Source of the DNA: Pomphorhynchus laevis
Taxonomy: Eukaryota; Acanthocephala; Palaeacanthocephala; Echinorhynchida; Pomphorhynchidae
Reading direction: 5' to 3'
Assembly: GCA_012934845.2 (NCBI GenBank)
Contig: WNNJ02000654.1
Coordinates: forward strand, 272,983-336,982
DNA length: 64,000 bases
The notes below the pieces were generated by a model. The model was not told the origin of the DNA and searched no databases. It saw only the letters and a list, made by a program, of their open reading frames with translations. The position numbers and the translations under genes are program-made. The stretch's first letter is position 1; the number at the start of each line of letters is the position of its first letter. This document shows positions 58,801 to 64,000 of the stretch, in pieces.

Positions 58801-60204
58801 TTTGTTCATTATAAAGTTCATATAAATATTATAGCCTCATAGTTGATGCAAAGTTCACCACTAGAATAGATAAAATATATCTGAATAGATAAAATATAAA
58901 GATAAAACCTTATTAAAAAAACAAAAATTGTCCATTAAATCAAACTGTAACATGTATTAACTGCAATTATCAAATTACCGAGAAATGGTTCTACCTGCAA
59001 AATAATGCACGCAGTGAATTAATTTTAAATTTATGATTATATTGAGAATGATTTTAAATGGATTTTTTGTATTTGTTAGCTAATTCTGAATAGTATAAGG
59101 CGTTTATACTATTCAGTTGCGATTACATGCAACTGATTGTAGATGTTTTTCGTTTAAATTTTAAGGTAAAGATTAATGTATTACCTTTTAAAAACAATTT
59201 TTATTGTCATTGAGATATTGATAAATATATTTAATGTAAAATTTTTAATATGATTAAAAGGCATCTCTACACGATAGATACAAACGGTTTATTTTTAACT
59301 AACTTGAAAAGAGTTACCGAAACTTTGTATAAAAATAAACCATTTGTATATATTGTGTTAAAATTATACTTAAATAAAATAAAAATATTTACTTAAATAA
59401 AACTTTAAAATAAAATAAAATAATTTATTAATATTAAATAAAATTAAAACTTGATATAAAACTTAAATATACTTAAAATAAAAATTATAATTTACTAATT
59501 TTAAAAATTATTTTTCTAAATGCTTCTAATTATTCAAAATTTATATTGTATTTTACAAATTGTATTTACACGAAGTTCACTCATGCTAAAGTTTTCTAAT
59601 AACAACTTAATTAATAATAATCTTAATAAACAACTAAGTTAGTTATTAACCTTGTTGTTTAATAATTATATTAATTTAGTTTTTTATTAAATTTTTGACA
59701 GTCAATCTAATTAGTTCTTCTTTTATTAGTAATCCAAGAATACTGTGCTTTACAAAAATTAATAACGGAATTAATACGGAATAAAGTAAAATTTATAGAA
59801 TATTTTACTTTGTTTCAACTTTAATAATCGCTAATGTTTTGAGAAGGCTATTGTACTGCTCGACGTATTTATAATATTAATTATATTTCATTAGATTGGA
59901 TAATGATCCAATTATTACTATTTATAAACTACATTTTATTTTTCCTCAATTTATCGAAATTACTGGATTGATTTTTCTATTGATTTTCACTAAAATATTT
60001 AAGAATTAATTTAATTCTCGATTTTGTTAAGACTATTCTTTCAACTTGATACTGGTTTATACATTCGCCCAAATAGTTACAAAATTACTTGCTCGAATGC
60101 GGACGGTAAACTTAAACGCCCTTTGAAATGGACATTGCTTGTGTCAAATGACGCGAAAAATTGGTCTAAAGCTGATATTGTGATGATTGTTCAAATCGAA
60201 AATG
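40699..60204 (+). CDS. HECTD1: HECTD1-like E3 ubiquitin ligase, N-terminal half, seven exons
   Basis: Exons: 40699-40853, 40900-41137, 43166-44684, 47833-48170, 51070-51873, 57449-57789, 60032-60204. Every junction keeps the frame and uses GT-AG, giving about 1189 codons; animal HECTD1 is about 2,600 residues, so the Mib/HERC2 and HECT domains should lie beyond the window. The order matches HECTD1: an N-terminal armadillo-like region opening with [13 protein letters not shown], ankyrin repeats (about residues 320-405), a [16 protein letters not shown] region, and the start of the SUN/galactose-binding domain ([11 protein letters not shown], then [13 protein letters not shown]). HECT ligases pass ubiquitin from E2 via a catalytic Cys to a substrate. 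The protein is quite divergent, which suggests a fast-evolving lineage. Exon calls come from splice sites and alignment to remembered HECTD1, not from transcripts. Confidence 0.92.
40900..41137 (+). CDS. HECTD1: HECTD1 exon 2
   Basis: Acceptor TTTTAG at 40894-40899. Encodes [20 protein letters not shown] and [14 protein letters not shown], ending DLAEQCIK in phase 0, all closely matching the HECTD1 N-terminal armadillo-like region (FLPALCKIFLDE, TARAITYYLDVS, DLAEQCVK). Donor GTAATA. Confidence 0.93.
41400..41845 (-). pseudogene. unidentified antisense protein fragment in intron 2
   Basis: Two minus-strand frames join almost end to end: 41845-41663 ([20 protein letters not shown], then [14 protein letters not shown]) and about 41675-41400 ([20 protein letters not shown], then [38 protein letters not shown] and [20 protein letters not shown]). 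The residue mix looks like real folded protein and spans about 150 codons with one frameshift between the halves. I do not recognise the family. It could be a processed pseudogene, an element ORF or an antisense exon. Confidence 0.5.
41846..43165. other. rest of HECTD1 intron 2
   Basis: AT-rich, no gene or element border recognised. Confidence 0.4.
43166..44684 (+). CDS. HECTD1: HECTD1 exon 3, ankyrin region
   Basis: A long exon of 506 codons plus one base, starting [11 protein letters not shown] after TTTAG. It ends the armadillo-like region ([11 protein letters not shown]), then carries ankyrin repeats: [40 protein letters not shown] and [16 protein letters not shown] helical stretch follows ([20 protein letters not shown]), then [18 protein letters not shown], matching HECTD1 YHWRDWSIIRGRDCLYIW. 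The donor is GTAAGC, leaving G to complete an Asp codon with exon 4. Confidence 0.93.
45390..46310 (+). pseudogene. LINE RT fragment in HECTD1 intron 3
   Basis: Begins near 45455 with [21 protein letters not shown] palm sequence (catalytic Asp), passes a damaged middle, and continues with [36 protein letters not shown] and MLLPTIQ, then the C-terminal [19 protein letters not shown]. It is the same family as the LINE pieces at 19500-20000 and 60560-61440, and like them in the + orientation. It is multiply broken. Confidence 0.75.
46311..47832. other. rest of HECTD1 intron 3
   Basis: Very AT-rich; small direct repeats of AATAACAT near 46970-47040 and a short hairpin AACGTTGAA/TTCAACGTT near 46990-47012. 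No gene. Confidence 0.45.
47833..48170 (+). CDS. HECTD1: HECTD1 exon 4
   Basis: Acceptor TTTTAG at 47827-47832; phase fits exon 3. Encodes [17 protein letters not shown] (HECTD1 has SEFLEKLQRARGQV), a Ser/Pro/Glu-rich linker, and [18 protein letters not shown] (HECTD1 KLTVGNWSLTCLKEGEIA). It ends KTEQ at donor GTAACA. Confidence 0.85.
48187..49305 (+). repeat. HECTD1: partial duplication involving the exon 4 end
   Basis: Intron sequence at 48187-48371 is repeated at 49084-49267 at about 98% identity. Directly after the second copy, 49270-49305 resembles the end of exon 4 plus its donor (exon: ACTCATGATGCTAAAACCGA; copy: ACACATGATATTAAAACCGA, both followed by ACAGGTAACATTTA). So the intron holds a decoy 5' splice site with a piece of exon. 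Confidence 0.8.
49306..50223. other. rest of HECTD1 intron 4
   Basis: AT-rich with no supported feature. A short minus-strand frame (49564-49806) has no recognisable domain. Confidence 0.4.
50224..51183 (+). repeat. HECTD1: perfect 480-bp tandem duplication over exon 5 start
   Basis: 50224-50703 and 50704-51183 are identical by eye across all 480 positions. Each contains intron sequence, the polypyrimidine-AAG acceptor and the first 114 bases of exon 5. In the first copy the coding piece runs directly into duplicated intron with no donor. A transcript using the first acceptor would add 37 correct codons and then read [20 protein letters not shown] to a TGA at 50764. Confidence 0.95.
51070..51873 (+). 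CDS. HECTD1: HECTD1 exon 5
   Basis: 268 codons from [16 protein letters not shown] to QLSSK, phase 0 at both ends. It matches the middle of HECTD1 (FESNRGTKHSFTAE; the second armadillo-like block with [32 protein letters not shown]; and [13 protein letters not shown] against PLATVESLEQYLL). The first 114 bases also exist at 50590-50703 in a perfect 480-bp tandem duplication; only this downstream copy continues into the rest of the exon. Confidence 0.9.
51874..52920. other. HECTD1 intron 5, left part
   Basis: AT-rich and without a supported feature. Confidence 0.4.
52921..53112. mobile_element. foldback (MITE-like) element, ~190 bp
   Basis: Arms of about 64 bp pair across a ~60-bp loop: the left begins TTACGAAAGAAT and includes TTTAGTATTAGACA; the right ends ATTCTTTCGTAA. 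The loop itself holds an AAGCTT-rich hairpin. It is probably a non-autonomous DNA transposon; the autonomous partner is not in the window. Confidence 0.7.
53400..55470 (-). pseudogene. CR1-like LINE relic in HECTD1 intron 5
   Basis: On the minus strand: endonuclease start near 55430 ([19 protein letters not shown]), then [16 protein letters not shown] (after the GDFN position, 55069) to [11 protein letters not shown], a linker ([18 protein letters not shown]), then a jump over most of RT to [18 protein letters not shown] and [20 protein letters not shown] near 54400, and a C-terminal tail to about 53407. The palm with its catalytic box is deleted. Motifs match LINE C (YKDLGVWVCADLSTRKHSDY). 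A foldback element sits in its 3' part. Confidence 0.78.
53971..54181. mobile_element. second foldback element inside the LINE relic
   Basis: The arms read ATAATTATTGGAGCTGGATC at the left and its complement near 54116-54138 at the right, with an inner hairpin around TTTTCTGAAAATGCTAACAG. AAAACTATTAAGTT stands on both sides (53957-53970 and 54168-54181) and may be a long target duplication or an unrelated short repeat. Confidence 0.6.
55590..56780 (-). mobile_element. Penelope-like retroelement (RT and GIY-YIG), degraded
   Basis: On the minus strand, 56640-56470 reads [20 protein letters not shown] and [20 protein letters not shown], the RT core of Penelope-like elements (consensus FxFxG..Y.Q..GTAMGSP). 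56403-55984 continues the C-terminal RT ([20 protein letters not shown], then [40 protein letters not shown]). Further on, [12 protein letters not shown] and [14 protein letters not shown] near 55790-55700 are the GIY-YIG endonuclease motifs. This pairing of RT with GIY-YIG defines the group. It is broken in several places. Many Penelope-like elements carry hammerhead ribozymes in their terminal repeats, which matters for 62.5-64 kb. Confidence 0.88.
56781..57448. other. end of HECTD1 intron 5
   Basis: AT-rich, no feature besides the acceptor of exon 6. Confidence 0.4.
57449..57789 (+). CDS. HECTD1: HECTD1 exon 6
   Basis: Not apparent as a long ORF, found by homology. After acceptor TTTTAG it reads [20 protein letters not shown], then [19 protein letters not shown] and [20 protein letters not shown]1 has [37 protein letters not shown] and LVVVTSSEGRNLPYG. 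It ends in a Ser-rich run with AG left over before donor GTAATA, completing Arg with the next exon. Confidence 0.9.
57790..60031. other. HECTD1 intron 6
   Basis: AT-rich. It contains one strong hairpin (59086-59116) and short local repeats (TTAGTTAATT type near 58140-58210). No gene or element is recognised. Confidence 0.5.
59086..59116 (+). other. strong hairpin in intron 6
   Basis: CTGAATAGTATAA pairs perfectly with TTATACTATTCAG around a GGCGT loop (13 bp). It is followed at once by a second small hairpin (GTTGC and GCAAC). Not U-tailed, so no terminator is implied; function unknown. Confidence 0.6.
60032..60204 (+). CDS. HECTD1: HECTD1 exon 7, start of SUN/galactose-binding domain
   Basis: Phase fits exon 6. 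Reads [20 protein letters not shown], then [20 protein letters not shown], against HECTD1 [20 protein letters not shown] and LRNWVFQVSKDGQNWTSL. The domain is incomplete: its second half is not seen before 64000. Donor GTATGT with one base left over. Confidence 0.9.
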
Positions 60205-60510
60205 GTATGTATGCTAGTTTTATAATTATTACATAGAAGTTTACATCTGTTATATTCTATATATCAGACATAAAAATTTACTGCTTTGCGGGCCACATCT
60301 TGTTCTTTCTTCTCTATCCGTCTTGGGTGATAGTAATCATATATTACGCGATAGATTATAGATTGACTTACCCACCATAATTTAACTTACTCTAATAATA
60401 TTATTTATAATTTTCTTTTTAATATTTTTTAAATTAAAATTTATTATTTACACAGGAGTTAAAGTTCTACTAAGGTGTTGAATTTAAGCATTTTACTACT
60501 TTTTAAGGTC

Positions 60511-60535
60511 CGAAAGCAGTAAGATACTGCTTTCG
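60511..60535 (+). other. hairpin near the LINE fragment
   Basis: CGAAAGCAGTA pairs perfectly with TACTGCTTTCG around an AGA loop (11 bp). It lies just upstream of the LINE fragment starting about 60560. Confidence 0.55.
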
Positions 60536-60559
60536 TAATTAAACCTGAAAAACGAATGT

Positions 60560-61440
60560 CAAACATCAAGTTCTGTTCTTTACGCTGATGACTTAGTTAT
60601 TCTAACGAAAGATCTGGAATCGGCTCAAAACGTATCCACTGATCTAGCTAACTACAGTTCAAATGATCTAATTAAAGTGAATATCGATAAAACAAAGGTA
60701 GTAAAGCTTCGTAAAGGTGGCAGATTGTGCTCACATGACAAGATTAGTTTAAACAACAGAAGGTAGAATTAGTAATCAAGACACGTACTTGGGATGCTAT
60801 TGACGAGTAGGTGATCTTTTAAGTTTCATATCGAAAAGAAATGTGCGAAAATCGTCATAGCCACTTCGCGAGTTAAATCTTTAGGTAAGCTTTACTTTGG
60901 TGATGCTCTTTAGTATTTTCATGTCATGCTTCTACCGATTTTGTCGTACGCGCTTTCAGCAATCTGGGCAGACCTTACGACAGCTAATTTTGCAAAGATC
61001 GACAAATGTAAAGGCAGATTCATTAAGCGTGTTGTAGGCGTCTCTCCAAAGTGCTCGATCACTGCGGTTTATGTTTTATCTAAAGTCGAGTTATGTACGG
61101 AGTATTTACGCAATATGTTCGGAGCCCAAGATACGGTACATTATATTCAAAATAAAAAGGACTTTACCGATAAGGTTAGCAATCTAGATCATCAACTATA
61201 CACTTCATCAGTTAATACGTTAACGAGTTGGCAGTCTCCGTGTGCTCTAAACACCCCCTAGTTTGGCGGGTTTCTTTGCACGGATTTCACGACAAGTTTT
61301 ATCGTACTCGCATACCAGTCCATATACGTGGAGTTTCGTGTTTTTTTTTCTGTGGTGATAGATGTCTTTATTCCGCGTATTTGAGTGCCCGGTGTTCGCG
61401 CAAAAATCTTTGAAGAAGATCGATGGGTTAAGTTTACGCC
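60560..61440 (+). pseudogene. LINE reverse transcriptase fragment
   Basis: Starts at the catalytic box SVLYADDLVILTKDLESAQ (about 60575), continues to KVNIDKTKVVKLRKGG, then YLGCY-like thumb sequence, MLLPILSYALSAIWADL (60926) and KIDKCKGRFIKRVVGVSPKC. Stops at 60807 and elsewhere, plus small frameshifts, break it. Same family as 19500-20050 and 45390-46310. It lies downstream of exon 7, so in intron 7 if the gene continues. Confidence 0.8.
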
Positions 61441-61918
61441 TAACTAGATAAATCAGCTAAATTTCTTTTTGCCTGGTGAAGACTAGCGGTGGACTATCAA
61501 AGATTGATATTATTTCAAATGACAGCATTGCATAATGTTTTATTTAATTTATTTCATTTGGCCAAGTCGAAATACGCAGTGCCCTAATAAATTTCTTCTA
61601 CATTAACGATCTTATTAATCTTATTAACGATCTTATTAATCTTTAATGATTTTATAAAATAAATAAAATAAAATCATAAAATTTTTTACTCTCTTGTTAA
61701 ATTCGTACAGTTGAACATAATTGCTTTGCATGTAACAATAATACAAAATGCGTATTTTATTAACAGAGAAATACATGTTTAATAGAATAAGATATGTAGG
61801 ATAGGATTATAATCTATCGACGAGTAAATAATTAACATGATAATAACATCCGAATTGGATTTTACAAATGATTAAAATCAGTCAAAACCTGATAAAATTG
61901 CAGTTTTTTGGATAACCA

Positions 61919-61921
<3 letters not shown>
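61441..61921. other. AT-rich spacer
   Basis: Only short direct repeats (ATTAACGATCTTATTAATCT near 61602-61640) are seen. Confidence 0.45.

Positions 61922-61976
<55 letters not shown>
61922..61976. repeat. (AT)n microsatellite
   Basis: About 27 uninterrupted AT dinucleotides, directly abutting the tandem repeat P that follows. Confidence 0.95.
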
Positions 61977-61978
<2 letters not shown>

Positions 61979-62566
61979 CCTCAGACAATTAAGCAAAGTG
62001 TCGGAAACGCCTTTATTCACAATGTCACACAGGCAACCGAAACGACCAGTGTGTTCCTTATTCTACTGATGAGTGTTGCCGGGTACTCATCATTTCGATG
62101 CTGAAGTGGTCGTCTAGAAGTGGCATGGTAACTGAAAGTCGTGAATCGAAGTCCAGTCTATCAAGCAACACCATTTAGTATAAATGATGTATTTCGTAAG
62201 AAATCCTGGACCGTTGTCTACTCAGCACATCCGTGCACTACTATTATACCTGCCGTATCCATTTAAGATCCAACGAGTGCAGCGACAATTCAGCAACAAC
62301 CTCTGCCTAGTGTTTAAGGATTGTGCACAGCAATTCGATCTGGTTAAGAACGTTAGCCTCAGACAATTAAGCAAAGTGTCGGAAACGCCTTTATTCACAA
62401 GTTCACACAGGCAACCGAAACGACCAGTGTGTACCTCATTCTACTAATGAGTGTTGCCGGGTACTCATCATTTCGATGCTGAAGTGGTCGTCTAGAAGTG
62501 ACATGGTGACTGAAAGTCGTGAATCGAAGTTCAGTCTATCAAGCAACATTATTTAGTATATATATA
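61977..62566 (+). repeat. tandem repeat P (378-bp unit), hammerhead-like core parts
   Basis: The unit starts AGCCTCAGACAATTAAGC at 61977 and again at 62355; the second copy is cut off at about 62566 where repeat Q begins. The shared ~210 bp are about 95% identical. Within each unit lie GGCAACCGAAACGACCA (62032-62048), TTCTACTGATGAGTGTTGCC (62061-62080) and TGGTCGTCTAGAA (62107-62119). These supply all strands of a hammerhead core in an unusual order (see findings). A frame in this region (62184-62447) shows no known domain. Confidence 0.85.
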
Positions 62567-62815
62567 CAGTCCTGGTTAAATCAAACCTTTAATTTATTTA
62601 TTGGTCCTGCGAGGATCCCAGGCGGCGGTGCTTTTTCTTTTGTAATATATGATATTGGTCATTTAGTTATCCCGCTGATGTCTATTGCACTGAACAGAAT
62701 TCACTGCATTGCATTGACTTCGAAAGCGCAAGCTACGTCATGCAATTAGCATATTGTGAATTCTTTCTGCTTTAATCTATATATAGTATGTTTTTCATGT
62801 GTATACGCTGTATTG

Positions 62816-62864
62816 CTGCAACTGATGAGGCTTCTCAAAGCCGAAACGGTACGCCGTCTTGCAG
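62816..62864 (+). ncRNA. hammerhead ribozyme 1, minimal type I
   Basis: Stem I is CTGCAA (62816-62821) with TTGCAG (62859-62864). The core is CTGATGA (62822-62828). Stem II is GGCTT with AAGCC around a CTCA loop. GAAA is at 62843-62846. Stem III is A-CGG with CCG-T around a TACG loop. Cleavage is expected after C62858 in the GTC triplet. All residues known to be needed for hammerhead catalysis are present, and every stem pair is Watson-Crick. The open end is at stem I, which makes it type I. Short stem III forms like this are typical of Penelope-associated hammerheads, which often work as dimers. Confidence 0.92.
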
Positions 62865-63163
62865 TGTAGAAGCATGAAATTCTCTATATATAGAGAAAAG
62901 CAGATAGGTGTAATAGACAGTCCTGGTTGAATCAAACCTTTAATTTATTTATTGGTCCTGCGAGGATCACAGGCGGCGGTGCTTTTTCTTTTGTAATATA
63001 TGATATTGGTCATTTAGTGATCCCGCTGATGTCTATTAACTGAAAAGAATTCACTGCATTGCATTGACTTCGAAAGCGCAAGCTACGTCATGCAATTAGC
63101 ATATTGTGAATTCTTTCTGCTTTAATCTATATATAGTGTTTTTCATGTGTATACGCTGTATTG

Positions 63164-63212
63164 CTGCAACTGATGAGGCTTCTCAAAGCCGAAACGGTAC
63201 GCCGTCTTGCAG
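63164..63212 (+). ncRNA. hammerhead ribozyme 2
   Basis: Same 49-nt sequence as copy 1; expected cleavage after C63206, which would give a 348-nt monomer with copy 1. Confidence 0.92.
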
Positions 63213-63512
63213 TGTAGAAGCATGAAATTCTCTATATATAGAGAAAAGCAGATAGGTGTAATAGACAGTCCTGGTTGAATCAAACCTTTAATTTATTTAT
63301 TGGTCCTGCGAGGATCCCAGGCGGCGGTGCTTTTTCTTTTGTAATATATGATATTGGTCATTTAGTGATCCCGCTGATGTCTATTACACTGAAAAGAATT
63401 CACTGCATTGCATTGACTTCGAAAGCGCAAGCTACGTCATGCAATTAGCATATTGTGAATTCTTTCTGCTTTAATCTATATATAGTGTTTTTCATGTGTA
63501 TACGCTGTATTG

Positions 63513-63561
63513 CTGCAACTGATGAGGCTTCTCAAAGCCGAAACGGTACGCCGTCTTGCAG
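63513..63561 (+). ncRNA. hammerhead ribozyme 3
   Basis: Same 49-nt sequence as copy 1; expected cleavage after C63555, giving a 349-nt monomer with copy 2. Confidence 0.92.
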
Positions 63562-63863
63562 TGTAGAAGCATGAAATTCTCTATATATAGAGAAAAGCAG
63601 ATAGGTGTAATAGACAGTCCTGGTTGAATCAAACCTTTAATTTATTTATTGGTCCTGCGAGGATCCCAGGCGGCGGTGCTTTTTCTTTTGTAATATATGA
63701 TATTGGTCATTTAGTGATCCCGCTGATGTCTATTACACTGAAAAGAATTCACTGCATTGCATTGACTTCGAAAGCGCAAGCTACGTCATGCAATTAGCAT
63801 ATTGTGAATTCTTTCTGCTTTAATCTATATATAGTATGTTTTTCATTTGCATACACTGTATTG

Positions 63864-63912
63864 CTGCAACTGATGAGGCTTCTCAAAGCCGAAACGGTAC
63901 GCCGTCTTGCAG
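63864..63912 (+). ncRNA. hammerhead ribozyme 4
   Basis: Same 49-nt sequence as copy 1, although the flank just upstream has drifted (TTTGCATACACTG in place of GTGTATACGCTG). Expected cleavage after C63906, giving a 351-nt monomer with copy 3. Confidence 0.92.
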
Positions 63913-64000
63913 TGTAGAAGCATGAAATTCTCTATATATAGAGAAAAGCAGATAGGTGCAATAGACAGTCCTGGTTGAATCAAACCTTTAATTTATTTAT

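Larger units (their letters stand above)
62567..64000 (+). repeat. tandem array Q, ~350-bp units carrying hammerhead ribozymes
   Basis: Units start CAGTCCTGGTT at 62567, 62918, 63266, 63615 and 63966 (periods 351, 348, 349, 351), the last cut by the window end. Units are about 97-99% identical, differing by small indels and single bases. Each complete unit holds one hammerhead motif and a pair of CTATATATAG palindromes flanking it. There is no protein-coding frame. The size, the head-to-tail order and one ribozyme per unit are the hallmarks of retrozymes or of Penelope-type terminal repeats. Confidence 0.95.

Noticed and set aside
62184-62749. Open frames of 87 and 76 codons in repeats P and Q
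   Set aside because: They fall in non-coding tandem repeats and are broken or absent in the neighbouring units.
60205-64000. HECTD1 exon 8 inside the window
   Set aside because: No segment between 60205 and 64000 matches the second half of the SUN domain or the Mib/HERC2 domain in any frame that I could read.

Overview
The window looks like AT-rich nuclear DNA of an invertebrate animal, possibly a parasitic worm or another repeat-laden lineage; the sequence alone does not fix the phylum. One host gene is recognisable, a HECTD1-type E3 ubiquitin ligase on the + strand. Seven of its exons can be placed from the start codon at 40699 to 60204, and the remaining C-terminal half, including the HECT domain, would lie beyond the right edge. 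Nearly everything else is transposable-element debris, much of it nested.

Layout. 1-8131 holds several fossil Ty3/gypsy elements of the Mag clade: copy A on the minus strand, a 3' piece B joined through one short LTR to copy C, and an inverted piece D. D is split by a DNA element (8132-14160) with about 750 bp inverted ends and a 6 bp target duplication. Its interior carries a LINE with a restriction-like endonuclease, and its right inverted end is interrupted by a DD41D Tc1/mariner transposon. 14.7-25 kb holds LINE fragments of at least three kinds, an integrase scrap and two tRNA-like segments. 26.5-34.6 kb is a LINE (B), with a 16-bp tandem array at its 5' end, inserted in a CR1-like LINE (A); a short deletion derivative of B lies just upstream. 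34.8-39.5 kb is a nearly whole CR1-like LINE (C).

40.7-60.2 kb is the HECTD1 gene. Its first intron is only 46 bp and the others are 2-5.6 kb, loaded with LINE pieces, foldback elements, a Penelope-like retroelement on the minus strand, an unidentified antisense protein fragment, and a perfect 480-bp tandem duplication covering the start of exon 5.

The most striking part is the right edge. From 62567 to the window end a tandem array of about 350-bp units carries four perfect copies of a minimal type I hammerhead self-cleaving ribozyme, in the sense orientation of HECTD1. Immediately upstream, a different 378-bp tandem repeat contains every conserved part of a hammerhead core (CUGAUGA, GAAA, GUC and three complementary helices), but with the strands in an unusual order. 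Together with the Penelope-like element at 55.6-56.8 kb this suggests a family of ribozyme-bearing, possibly circular-RNA retroelements.
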